A DNA stretch of 64,000 nucleotides, taken from assembly GCA_963776565.1 (NCBI GenBank), contig CAVZNF010000006.1, positions 98,274 to 162,273 on the forward strand. Direction: 5' to 3'. Source of the DNA: GMQP-bins7 sp963776565 (GTDB lineage Bacteria > Actinomycetota > Thermoleophilia > Gaiellales > Gaiellaceae). Made by a program: the position numbers and the translations under genes. Numbering within the stretch: position 1 is the stretch's first letter; each line of letters begins with the position of its first letter. Below are positions 45,399 through 54,324 of this stretch, in pieces. The notes beneath the pieces are model-generated. The model worked only from the letters and a program-made list of their open reading frames with translations, ran no database searches and was not told the origin of the DNA.

Positions 45399-46130
45399 CT
45401 ACCGCCTCCGACAGTAATCGCGGGGCAGAAGTTCGGCGGCGCACAGCTCAGGCTGCGGAGCGGTGATCGCGAATGCGCTGCGCAGCTCGCCCGTGAACCA
45501 GACGTGGAGCATCTCGCTCGCACCCTGCTGGAGTCGTGAGCCCGTAGGGCAGACGCCGCTCGCCGGAGGCTTCAACCCCCGTTTCTTCCCTTCCTTGCAG
45601 ACGATGTGTGAGTGCCAGCGAAGGATCGGCCCGGCGGGTGTCGGCCCGACCTCGCCGTCTCGTGTGCTCCACATCGCGCCGACGAGGACGAGCGGCTTGC
45701 CGGGAGCGTTGGCGTAGATGAGCGCCTTCGGTCGCGTGAAGTCGAAGATCGTTCGCCCGCGCGGCTCCTCGTGGCGCTCGGCGTGGAAGAAGAAGACGCT
45801 CGTGTCGCCGCTTCGTCGATCGCGGGAACGCGTGTCGTAGCCCGCTCGGGTCGCCGCCCGCACATCGCGCCACTTCCCGCGAGCCGCGGCTGCTACCAGC
45901 TCGGTCAGGATCCGCCGCGCACGCGCTTGCTGCCGGGGGCTCGCGAGCGAGACGGTCGGGTACTGCGGCAGGTGGTTGACGATTCCGTGCCGTGCGGTCG
46001 GGGGAAGCGTCCCCGTGCTGTCACGCGGCAGCTTGCAGACCAGCGCGGGCGGCGTGGCGGATCGTGCGACTCCGGTTACCGCGAGCACGAGGACGGTGAG
46101 TGAAACCAGCACGCGAATGCGTCCGGTCAT
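45399..46130 (-). CDS. Secreted protein of unknown function
   Basis: 243-residue protein with a signal peptide (RIRVLVSLTVLVLAVTGVARS). The mature part contains VNHLPQYPTVSLASPRQQAR, a helical segment ILTELVAAAARGKW, a histidine-bearing loop VFFFHAERHEEP, RWHSHIVCKEG and MLHVWF, and ends with three cysteines. The paired histidine motifs could bind metal, but I do not recognise a family. Similar exported proteins are expected in related actinobacteria (inference). It overlaps the ORF frame end of the next gene slightly but not its corrected stop. Confidence 0.65.
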   Translation of the reverse strand: MTGRIRVLVSLTVLVLAVTGVARSATPPALVCKLPRDSTGTLPPTARHGIVNHLPQYPTVSLASPRQQARARRILTELVAAAARGKWRDVRAATRAGYDTRSRDRRSGDTSVFFFHAERHEEPRGRTIFDFTRPKALIYANAPGKPLVLVGAMWSTRDGEVGPTPAGPILRWHSHIVCKEGKKRGLKPPASGVCPTGSRLQQGASEMLHVWFTGELRSAFAITAPQPELCAAELLPRDYCRRR

Positions 46131-46161
46131 GATCGGATCCTAGTGACGTCGCGCACGAGCG

Positions 46162-47425
46162 TCATCGTGTCAGCCTGGCCCAGATGTTCTCGAAGAGCCG
46201 CCAGACGACGAAGTCCGTCGTGATCGCGCGGGTGAAGTGAAAGGCGCCCGCGGCGAACACTCTTGCTCCGCTGCTCGTCTCGTAGTAGGTCATCTGCGCC
46301 GTCTCGCCCTTCCCGAAGACGTTCGGGATCTCGGCAATCACCTGGGTGTGAGCCGGTGACGCCTTCGTGACATGGTCGATCTCGACGCCACCTCGGCCGA
46401 ACGGCGAGCCAGGACGTAGCTCTGTTGCTCTTCAGCAGCCATCGTCGAGCCGGCGTCCGTCGCACAACCCATGGACGCCGCGGGGATCGCTGGTAGGCGA
46501 TGTACTGAACGCCGACGAGTGCGGACTCGGGCCGACCGAGGTCTCGCCAGCGCTTGGACTTCTCGATCACGTTGCCGTGTCGCTCGACCCGCCAGTAGTA
46601 GTTGTTCGCCGAGAGGAACATCAGGTTGCCGCCGAGGTCGCGGTAGCCCTCGACGAGGTCGTACTCGCGGGTTGTCGCATACTCGTGATGCCCGGCAAAG
46701 ACGATCAAGCGATAAGCCCGCTTGAGCGCGGCTGGGCCGCGGACGTGCTCGAGGTCCCACTGCGAGAGGAAGTCGACGCGCTTGTCGGTCCAATACAGCC
46801 AGTGCAGGAAGCCCGAGTGGAAGCGATACCCGTACGGCACGCCACGGTCGAGAAACGCTCGACCCATCCGTACGGTGTTGAGACGCTTCCCGGCGTACCA
46901 CGAGTCGGCCTTGCCGTCGCCGTCATCGTCGCGAAAGTTGTACGCCTGCCAGGTGATCGTCGGCAGAACGACAGCGACGGGGTTGACACCGATACGGCTG
47001 GGCGCGACGACGAACGGGGCGAATCCGATGCGGCCGTCGGGCGCCTCGAGCCGGGCGAAGTAGAGCCCGCTCGCCCATCTTCCTATGGGCACCGACAGCG
47101 GCTGTCGACCCGCTCGACGGCTGACCTCCTTCACGCCGGTGACCGGGACACCGTTCATCTCCGTGTCGCTCGCTGTCGTGTCGATCTCGGGCCCAGCCTC
47201 GAGGATCTGGATGGTCAGATGACGTGAGCGGTCATGAATGATGAGTCGCGCCCTTCGGCCGGAGCGGTAGCTCTCGCGCTGGAACGCGGCCTCCACGGCC
47301 GGCACGAGTCGCGTGTCGCCGGGTGCTCGTCCCTCCGGCACCGTGGTGACGCCACTCGATTCAGCGGATGCGATCGCAAGGGTCGAGATCGCGACGAGTC
47401 CAGCCGCGAGTGCGCGTCGAGCCAT
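46162..47425 (-). CDS. Secreted N,N-dimethylformamidase-beta-like protein (one frame break)
   Basis: About 420 residues after correction. A signal peptide (ARRALAAGLVAISTLAIASA) precedes a beta-sandwich region (LIIHDRSRHLTIQILEAG) and an alpha/beta region with LPTITWQAYNFRDDDGDGK, VIFAGHHEYATTREYD, and NLMFLSANNYYWRVER. This layout resembles the large subunit of N,N-dimethylformamidase and the related DUF6605 proteins, which are usually not secreted with such a leader. A break near 46421-46426 shifts the frame; the true end reads ELRPGSPFGRGGVEIDHV through FVVWRLFENIWARLTR with its stop at 46162-46164. Enzymatic activity is not predictable. Confidence 0.65.
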
Positions 47426-47475
47426 GGGCGCATCATGGGGCGTCGGCCCGATGTTCACCCGAGCGCATCGGCGGC

Positions 47476-47481
47476 TACGCT
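47476..47481 (+). promoter_or_regulatory. -10 element of uvrB (leaderless type)
   Basis: TACGCT, 6 nt before the GTG of uvrB. Unlike uvrA, no GAAC-N4-GTTC LexA box is visible in the upstream gap. Confidence 0.5.
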
Positions 47482-47487
47482 GGACAG

Positions 47488-49493
47488 GTGCGCCCGTTCA
47501 AGGCCTCCGACCTGTACGCGCCCATGGGCGACCAGCCGCGCGCGATCGGCGAGATCGCCGATTCCGTCTCCGCCGGGAACCGCTTCCAGACGATCCTCGG
47601 CGCGACCGGAACGGGCAAGACGGCCACGATGGCGTGGACGATCGAGAAGCTCCAGCGCCCCGCGCTCGTCATCGCGCACAACAAGACGCTCGCGGCGCAG
47701 CTCTGCAACGAGTTCCGCGAGTTCTTCCCGGACAACGCCGTCGAGTACTTCGTCTCGTACTACGACTACTTCCAGCCCGAGGCGTACATCCCGCAGGCCG
47801 ACCTCTACATCGAGAAGGACTCATCGCGGAACGACGACATCGCGCGCCTTCGGCTGTCGGCGACGTCGTCGCTCCTCACGCGGCGCGACGTCGTCGTCGT
47901 CGCCTCGGTCTCGTGCATCTACGGCCTCGGCTCGCCCGAGGAGTGGCGCGAGCGCGTGCTGATGCTCGAGGTGGGGGAGACGCACGACCGCGACGAGGTG
48001 CTCCGGAAGCTCATCGAGAGCCAGTACGTGCGCAACGACACCGTCCTCGGCCGCGGCCGCTTTCGGGTGAAGGGCGACCTCGTCGAGATCCAGCCGGCGA
48101 ACATCGAGACCGCGTACCGGGTCTCGTTCTTCGGCGACGAGGTGGAGCAGATCACCCACTTCGACTCGCTCACCGGGCGAGGTGTACTCGCACCTCGACA
48201 ACCTCGTCATCTGGCCGGCGACCGAGTACGTGACCTCGATCGCCTACGATCGAGCGCGCGGTCGAAGACCTGCGCGCGGAGCTCGAGCAGCAGGTCGCGA
48301 AGTTCGAGGCAGAAGGCCGGATGCTCGAGGCGCACCGCATCCGACAGCGCACGGAGTACGACCTCGAGATGATGAAGGAGCTCGGCTTCTGCAACGGGAT
48401 CGAGAACTACTCGCGCGCGCTCGAGGGACGTCCCGTCGGCTCGCACCCGTTCACGCTCATCGACTACTTCCCGGACGACTTCGTCTGCTTCGTCGACGAG
48501 TCGCACCAGACGGTCCCGCAGCTCGGAGGCATGTACGAGGGCGACCGCTCGCGCAAGCAGACGCTCATCGACTTCGGCTTCCGGCTCCCGTCCGCGCTCG
48601 ACAACCGTCCGCTGCGCTTCGACGAGTTCCTCGGGAAGGTGCAGCAGCTCGTCTTCGTGTCCGCGACGCCCGGCCCGTTCGAGCTCACGCGCTCGAAGGT
48701 GATCGCCGAGCAGCTCATCCGCCCGACCGGCGTCGTCGACCCGGAGATGGAGCTCCGCCCGACCAAGAACCAGATCGACGACCTCCTGAACGAGATCCGC
48801 CATCGCGAGGAGGCGGGCGAGCGTGTTCTCGTCACGACGCTGACGAAGAAGATGTCCGAGGACCTGACCGACTACCTGCTCGAGGCGGGCGTCCGCGCGC
48901 GCTACCTCCACTCCGAGATCGACACGCTCGATCGGATCGCGATCATCCGCGAGCTGCGCCTCGGCGAGTACGACGTCCTCGTCGGGGTGAACCTCCTGCG
49001 CGAAGGGCTCGACCTGCCCGAGGTGTCGCTCGTCGCCGTCCTCGACGCCGACAAGGAAGGCTTCCTGCGCGGCAAGACGGCGCTCATCCAGACGACGGGC
49101 CGCGCCGCGCGCAACACGGCGGGGAAGGTCATCCTGTACGCGGACAAGCGCACCGAGGCGATCGTCGGTGCGATGGACGAGACGTCACGCCGCCGCGCGA
49201 TCCAGGTCGCCTACAACGAGGAGCACGGGATCACGCCCGAGTCGATCGTGAAGGGCGTCTCCGACATCTCGGAGCTCCTCTCGCTCGAGTCGCCGCATGT
49301 TCCTTCCTCGCGCCGCCGTCGAGGGAAGGTCGAGGTCGAGGGCATGACGCACGAGGAGCTCGAGAAGCTCGTCATCACGCTCGAGGAGGAGATGTACCTC
49401 GCCGCCGAGGAGCTCCGCTTCGAGTACGCCGCGAAGCTGCGCGATGAGATCAAGGAGCTTCGCCGCGAGCTGAGCGCCGTCGGCGCCGCATGA
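47488..49493 (+). CDS. uvrB: Excinuclease ABC subunit B (two frame breaks)
   Basis: Damage-verifying helicase of nucleotide excision repair that receives the lesion from UvrA and recruits UvrC. About 667 residues after correction. Motifs: GATGTGKTATMAW (Walker A), VIAHNKTLAAQL, YYDYFQPEAYIP in the beta-hairpin, LIDYFPDDFVCFVDESHQT, FVSATPGPFEL, VNLLREGLDLPEVSLVA, QTTGRAARN, and the C-terminal UvrC-binding UVR motif (LEKLVITLEEEMYLAAEELR). +1 breaks lie at about 48175-48178 (in LTGEVYSHLDN) and at 48251 (in AYDERAVEDL). The next gene starts 72 nt on. Confidence 0.93.
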
Positions 49494-49528
49494 GCCCGAC
49501 GCGATCGGCGTCGTTCATGCGCCTAGCG
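49489..49528 (+). repeat. uvrB-tail sequence repeated at the duplication junction
   Basis: The uvrB stop region GCATGAGCC followed closely by CGGCGTCGTTCATGCGCCTAGC recurs at about 57769-57802, just before the second copy of the tandem unit. The 22-nt core is identical in both places. See the findings on the junction. Confidence 0.75.
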
Positions 49529-49553
49529 CGTCGAGGTCTGCGGACCGCCCATC

Positions 49554-49559
49554 TAGGCT
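49554..49559 (+). promoter_or_regulatory. -10 element of the GT-C membrane protein gene
   Basis: TAGGCT, 6 nt before the GTG at 49566, the same hexamer and similar spacing as before DUF2277. Confidence 0.45.
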
Positions 49560-49565
49560 GGATGC

Positions 49566-51580
49566 GTGGGCACGCTGCTCCTCGCGCTCGGCGGCTTGCT
49601 CGTCGTCTCGACAGCCGTGCTGCTCGCAAGCTGCCTCGGGCTTGCGGTCTGCGATCGGATTCCTTCTCGCCACGTACCTCTTCGCGACGGCCGAGGTCGT
49701 CGTCGTATCGCTCGCTCTCTCACCTGCGGGCCTGCTGACGCGCACGGCGCTGCTCGTCGCTTTCGGCTTCGCGCTCGCCGTCGCTCTCGTCGTCTGGGCG
49801 CTGCGCGGGCGTCCGTCACCCCACGTTCGGTCTCTCGTGCCGGCCGTCCGCCTCGCCCTTCGCGATCGCGCGGTGCTCGTCCTCGCGACGCTCGCGGTCA
49901 TCACTCACCTGTATCTGATCGTCGTCGCGGTCGCGGTTCCGCAGAGCTCGCCCGGACACGCAGCTCTACCACCTCCCGCGTGCCGCGTTGTGGAAGCAGC
50001 AACACGCGGTTCGCTACGCGGAGGACACCCCAGACGGCGCGTCGATGCATCTCCGCCGGACGCGGAGATCCAGATCGCCGCGTCGATGATCCTGAGCGAC
50101 GGCGATCGCTATACGACGTTCGTCCAGCTCTTCGGCGTGCTCGCCGCGTGTCTCGGGATCGCAGGGATCGCGCGAAGACTCGGGCTCGGTGTCACGGAGG
50201 CCGCGTTCGGAGCCGTCGCCTTCTCGACGTACACGATCGTCGTGCTGCAGACGCCGACGGCGCTCAACGACCTCGCAGTTGCCGGGCCTCTCGTCGCCTG
50301 CGCGTACTTCGCCATCCGCCCCGCGCGAGTCGACCTCGTCCTCGCGGCCCTGGCTCTCGCGCTCGCGGTCGGCACGAAGCTGACGACGCTGCTTCGCCCT
50401 GCCGGTGCTCATCGCGTTCGTGCTCGCGGCGAATCGCCGCGCGGACGTGGCCGGCTCTCGGCGTCGCCGGAATCGCAGGGCTCGCTGGAGGCTCCGTCTG
50501 GTACTACGTCAACTTGGTCGTGACCGGCAAGCTCGACGGCGGCCTGTCGGCGATGCGTTCCCACAGATCGCCGACCGCTCCCTGGGGCCGACGCTCGACC
50601 GGATCGGATGGCTGTCTCGTGACTTCCTCGAGATGTCCGGCGCCGAAGGCGGGGGCTGGCTCCGCTCGCCGACACCCGGTCTGGTCGTCGGGCTCCTCGT
50701 CGCCGTCGCGGCCGGAATCCTGCTTCTCCGTGCGTCGTCGCCGGGCTGCCGGCGCCGCCGCACTCGTTGCCGTGAGTGCGGTCGTGCTGTACCCGATGCT
50801 CGCGACGTGGGTCGACGTCGCAGGGCGGGCGTCACGGCAAGCTCTCGTCACGGCGCACCTGTCTCCGATCATCCTCCCGCCGCGCGCGTGCCGTTGCAGC
50901 TCTACGAGAGCCCGATCCACTCCGCGTACGGAATCGCGTTCCTGCTGCTCCTCATCTGGGTCGGCGCGATCGTCATGCGAGACGTCGCGCGGCGGCGCCT
51001 ACCGCTGGCTGCCGCAATCGCGATCGCGTCGCCGCTGCTCTTCATCCTCGTGCTCGCGCTTGAGCCTCGAGTACGACCCGATACGGATTCGCTTCGTGGC
51101 GTTTCCGGTCGCGCTCGCCACGGCAGTGCTCGGGATCTGCGTGCGCGTTCGCCCGCTCGCATGGACTGCCGTGGGGCTCACCGCTGCGACGCTGGCGGTG
51201 GTGGTCGCGTACTTCGTTCCGCGCCCCGCCGGCCTGGCTCTGCTCCCCGGGAACCGCACGCCGCGAGCAGTCGGCGCGCTGGTTCGTGCAGGCAGGTGGC
51301 GGCGGGGGCGACGAGAGCGCGTTCCGGTTCCTCGAGGAGAAGATCCCGGTGGACGCGACGATCGCGCTCGACCTCGTCCCCAACACGTACATCTACCCGG
51401 CGTGGGACGCGGGACTGAGGCGGACTGTCCGCTTCGTCCCGGACACGGGCGTCGTGCCTGAGGATGCCGACTGGCTCGTCGTCGGACCGTACAAGGAGGT
51501 CGACACGAACCGGTCTGGCCGAGGCCGGGTGGAAGCTCGAGCTCGTGTCGCCGCGGCAGTGGCGGATCTACGGGCGCTAG
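49566..51580 (+). pseudogene. GT-C (ArnT/PMT-like) membrane glycosyltransferase, many frame breaks
   Basis: Reassembling the frames gives about 669 residues with an N-terminal run of membrane helices, the extracytoplasmic DTQLYHLPRAALWKQQHAV block typical of lipid-linked-sugar GT-C transferases, AEIQIAASMILSDGDRYTTF, a dozen helices, and a C-terminal soluble tail (FLEEKIPVDATIALDL; DADWLVVGPYKEVDT; LVSPRQWRIYGR). The frame breaks about eleven times: +1 near 49645, 49950, 50392, 50447, 50735, 51062, 51257 and 51514; -1 near 50048, 50552 and 50885. The sum is a multiple of three and no restored codon is a stop. It is either poorly sequenced or freshly inactivated. Only its last 17 codons recur at the second copy of the tandem unit. 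Confidence 0.6.
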
Positions 51581-51583
51581 GCT
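51578..51583 (+). promoter_or_regulatory. -10 element of DUF2277 copy 1 (leaderless type)
   Basis: TAGGCT, whose TAG is also the stop of the GT-C gene; 7 nt before the ATG. Confidence 0.45.
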
Positions 51584-51590
51584 GGGTCAC

Positions 51591-51866
51591 ATGTGCCGGA
51601 ACATCAAGACGCTCCACAACTTCGAGCCGCCTGCGTCCGAAGACGAGGTGCGCGCGGCCGCGCTCCAGTACGTGCGCAAGGTCAGCGGGACGCAGAAGCC
51701 GTCGAAGGCGAATGAAGCAGCGTTCGCCCGCGCGGTCGACGAGGTCGCTCACATCACGAGTCATCTGCTGGCCGAACTGGTGACCAGCGCGCCACCTCGT
51801 GACCGCGACGTCGAGGCCGCTCGAGCACGTGCACGCGCCGAGAAGCGCTTCGGCCAGGCCGCCTAG
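51591..51866 (+). CDS. DUF2277 family protein, copy 1
   Basis: 91-residue cytoplasmic protein of the DUF2277 family, recognised from the start MCRNIKTLHNFEPPAS and from ALQYVRKVSGTQKPSKANE with AFARAVDEVAHITSHLLAEL. The function is unknown; it is a small helical protein common in actinobacteria. Its stop overlaps the convergent carboxypeptidase gene by 4 nt. The second copy at 57868-58143 encodes the same protein. Confidence 0.88.
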   Translation: MCRNIKTLHNFEPPASEDEVRAAALQYVRKVSGTQKPSKANEAAFARAVDEVAHITSHLLAELVTSAPPRDRDVEAARARARAEKRFGQAA

Positions 51867-53374
51867 GCCGCGTCGAGCTTCTCGCGCAGGTACGCGAGGT
51901 AGGGCTGCGGGTCGATCGGCCCGCCGACGACGCGTTGGATGAGCTCCGCCGGCGTCAGCTTGCGACCGAGTGCGTAGATGTTCTCGCGCAGCCAGGCGTG
52001 CAGCTCGCCGAACTCGCCGCGCCCGATCTGCTCGTCGACGTCCGGAATCGCCGAGCGGGCCAGCTCCCAGATCTGCACGGAGAGCACGCTGCCGAGGAGA
52101 TAGGTCGGGAAGTAGCCGAACGCGCCACCCGCCCAGTGCGAGTCCTGGAGGACGCCGAGCGAGTCGTTCGGCACTGCGACGCCCATGAGCTCCTCGAACC
52201 GCGCGTTCCAGGCCTCGGGGAGGTCGGCGACGGCGAGGCGGCCCGAGATCAGCTCCTGCTCGAGCTCGAAGCGGAGGATGAGATGCAGGCCGTAGCTCGT
52301 CTCGTCCGCATCGACGCGGATGAACGAGCGGCGCGCTCGGTTGACGGCCCGGTGGAAGCTCTCGAGCGGGACGCTACCCAGCTGCTCCGGGAACGTCTCC
52401 TGCACGCGCGGGTAGAACCAGCTCCAGAACGGCAGCGAGCGGCCGACGACGTTCTCCCAGAGTCGGCTCTGCGACTCGTGCAGCGTGGACGACGCGCCCA
52501 TGCAGAGCGGCGTGCGCTCAAGCGACTTCGAGACGCCCCACTCGTAGATGCCGTGACCCGTCTCGTGCATCGCCGTGAAGAGCGAGTTGATGTCGTTCTC
52601 GTCATAGCGGCTGGTGAGACGGACATCGCCGAGGCCAAACGTGATCTCGAACGGATGGACGGTCGTGTCGAGCCGGAACTGGTCCCAGGTCACGCCGAAG
52701 GCTTCTGCCAGCTCCCGCGAGAGCTTGTCCTGGCCGGCGACGGGGAACGGCCCCTTCATGAACCCGTCCTCCTCGTCGGTTGCGTGCTCGGCGACGAGCG
52801 AGCGGAGCTCGGGCGTGAGCACCGCGAAGATCTCGCGGATCTCGGACGTGCGCATGCCAGGCTCGTAGTCCTCGAGCAGCACGTCGTAGGCGTCGTCGTA
52901 GGGTGCGAAGCACTCGACGTACTCGCGGCGGAGCTCCACGGTGCGCTCGAGCCACGGCCGGAACGTCGCGAAGTCGGACTCCTCGCGGGCCTTGACCCAC
53001 ACCTCGTAGGCGTTCGCCGCGGTCTCGACGAGCCGCGTCGCGAGATCTGTCGGGACGCGGGAGGCGCGGGTGTAGTCGCGGAGCCCCACGCGGATCAGCG
53101 AGGCGTCGTCGGAGTCGTGCGGGAGCGAGTCGGCATACGGCCCGAGCTCCTCATAAAGCTCGCCGAGTCGATCGTCCGTCTCGAGCTCGTGGGCGATCTC
53201 CTCGATCGTGCCGAGCTGCGCCGCACGCGTTGGTGCCCCGCCCGGTGGCATGAACACCGTCATGTCCCAGACGAGCACGGCGCCCGTGCGGCGGACGTCC
53301 GTCAGCTTCCCGAGCCGTTCCTTGAGCTCCGCGAGCGCCGCTTCCACGGGCGCGGACTCTACCGACGCGTTCAT
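51863..53374 (-). CDS. M32 carboxypeptidase (Taq type), copy 1
   Basis: Zinc metallocarboxypeptidase removing C-terminal residues from peptides. The 503-residue, almost wholly helical cytoplasmic protein has the HExxH zinc motif in AMHETGHGIYEWG, the third ligand region in STLHESQSRLWENVVGRS, and the M32 blocks VWDMTVFMPPGGAPTRAAQL and DVRLTSRYDENDINS. ATG start (MNASVESAPVEAAL). Divergent from the small membrane protein gene with a 27-nt gap. The length is normal for the family. Confidence 0.94.
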   Translation of the reverse strand: MNASVESAPVEAALAELKERLGKLTDVRRTGAVLVWDMTVFMPPGGAPTRAAQLGTIEEIAHELETDDRLGELYEELGPYADSLPHDSDDASLIRVGLRDYTRASRVPTDLATRLVETAANAYEVWVKAREESDFATFRPWLERTVELRREYVECFAPYDDAYDVLLEDYEPGMRTSEIREIFAVLTPELRSLVAEHATDEEDGFMKGPFPVAGQDKLSRELAEAFGVTWDQFRLDTTVHPFEITFGLGDVRLTSRYDENDINSLFTAMHETGHGIYEWGVSKSLERTPLCMGASSTLHESQSRLWENVVGRSLPFWSWFYPRVQETFPEQLGSVPLESFHRAVNRARRSFIRVDADETSYGLHLILRFELEQELISGRLAVADLPEAWNARFEELMGVAVPNDSLGVLQDSHWAGGAFGYFPTYLLGSVLSVQIWELARSAIPDVDEQIGRGEFGELHAWLRENIYALGRKLTPAELIQRVVGGPIDPQPYLAYLREKLDAA

Positions 53375-53389
53375 GGCCGAAGCACTGGG

Positions 53390-53395
53390 TACACT
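53390..53395 (+). promoter_or_regulatory. -10 element of the small membrane protein, copy 1
   Basis: TACACT, 6 nt before the GTG at 53402, within the 27-nt gap between divergent genes; conserved in copy 2. Confidence 0.5.
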
Positions 53396-53401
53396 CGCGC
53401 C

Positions 53402-53647
53402 GTGGCGGACGAGTCGCCGGAACTGTTCGACGACATCTACCTGGGGCTCCGTGCAGGTGGGGCCGCGCGCAAGCAGCGGCGCGGTGAGCCGCTGTCCGCC
53501 GAGGAAGAGGAGGCGATCGGCCGTTGGCAGCGGCTATCGCTCTGGCGGAGGTTCATCGCGATCGGCGCCTTCGCGCTCGGGACGTTCGGGCTCGGCTTCA
53601 CCGTCGGCGGGCTGATCTTCGGTCGCTGGCGCACCGCTCGCCGCTGA
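53402..53647 (+). CDS. Small single-span membrane protein, copy 1
   Basis: 81-residue protein with an acidic N-terminus (VADESPELFDDIYLGLRAGG), a basic stretch with RKQRRGEPLSAEEEEAIGRW, and one membrane helix (FIAIGAFALGTFGLGFTVGG) followed by a basic end RWRTARR, which would place the N-terminus in the cytoplasm or be stop-transfer. No family recognised. It is conserved between the two copies without any amino-acid change that I can see, which argues that it is a real gene. Confidence 0.7.
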   Translation: MADESPELFDDIYLGLRAGGAARKQRRGEPLSAEEEEAIGRWQRLSLWRRFIAIGAFALGTFGLGFTVGGLIFGRWRTARR

Positions 53648-53721
53648 CGTTCGTCTCGCGCTCTCGCAATCCGTTCCGTCCGGTCTCCCGAAGAACCGAG
53701 GTAACCGAAGAGGGAGGCACG

Positions 53722-54177
53722 ATGTTCAGGACGATCGGAGTCGTCGCGATGGTCGCGCTCGCGTTTGCCGGGTTCGCGTTCGCAGCGGCGCAGGGAGACT
53801 CGTACAAGGTGTCGGCGAGCCTCAAGGCGAGGTCGGAGGTGCCGAGGCCGAAGGGCGTACCCGTCGGGGCGACCGGAAGCTTCACGGGCACGGCAGTCGA
53901 GCTCGCGAACGACAAGGCGAGGGTCACGTGGAAGCTCACGTTCTCGCGCCTCTCCGGGTCTGCGATTGCGGCGCACATCCACATCGGCAAGCCCGGAAAG
54001 GCCGGCCCGGTGGCGCTCGCCCTGTGCGGTCCGTGCCGGAGCGGTCAGAAGGGCACGGGGCTACTGACGCATGCGCAGTTCGCGAAGCTCGAGTCCGGCG
54101 CGGGGTACGTGAACATCCACACGGCGAAGAACGCCGGCGGCGAGATTCGCGGTCAGGTCAAGGTCTCGGACGGCTAG
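53722..54177 (+). CDS. Secreted CHRD-domain protein, copy 1
   Basis: 151-residue exported protein. A ribosome site GAGGGAGG stands 7 nt before ATG 53722, one of the few clear Shine-Dalgarno sequences in this part. Signal peptide MFRTIGVVAMVALAFAGFAFA. The mature part is one CHRD domain: VSASLKARSEVPRPKGVPVG, GSFTGTAVELANDKARVTWK, AAHIHIGKPGKAGPVALAL, and GYVNIHTAKNAGGEIRGQV. CHRD domains occur in chordin and in many bacterial secreted proteins of unknown role; the two His-rich motifs may bind metal. Confidence 0.88.
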   Translation: MFRTIGVVAMVALAFAGFAFAAAQGDSYKVSASLKARSEVPRPKGVPVGATGSFTGTAVELANDKARVTWKLTFSRLSGSAIAAHIHIGKPGKAGPVALALCGPCRSGQKGTGLLTHAQFAKLESGAGYVNIHTAKNAGGEIRGQVKVSDG

Positions 54178-54214
54178 CGGTCGGAACGGCGACTCGCTCC
54201 GGGTCTCCGGGTGA

Positions 54215-54241
54215 GGGGCGGCGCGCGGCCGGCGCCGCCCC
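54215..54241 (+). terminator. Terminator-like hairpin after CHRD gene, copy 1
   Basis: GGGGCGGCGC and GCGCCGCCCC form a 10-bp stem with a 7-nt loop, 38 nt after the CHRD stop and before the uvrA promoter. Confidence 0.6.
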
Positions 54242-54290
54242 GGCCCCACGACGCGAACTGCACGATCGCCGGAGGATAGGCGCCGCTATC

Positions 54291-54302
54291 GAACGTCTGT
54301 TC
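54291..54302 (+). promoter_or_regulatory. LexA (SOS) box upstream of uvrA, copy 1
   Basis: GAACGTCTGTTC matches the Gram-positive LexA operator core GAAC-N4-GTTC exactly (flanks C and G extend the palindrome by one base pair). It ends 8 nt before the TAGAAT -10 element, so bound LexA would block RNA polymerase. This predicts DNA-damage induction of uvrA. Confidence 0.8.
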
Positions 54303-54309
54303 GCCTCGG

Positions 54310-54315
54310 TAGAAT
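54310..54315 (+). promoter_or_regulatory. -10 element of uvrA, copy 1 (leaderless type)
   Basis: TAGAAT, 9 nt before the ATG of uvrA copy 1; TACAAT in copy 2. Confidence 0.55.
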
Positions 54316-54324
54316 GACGCGCCT

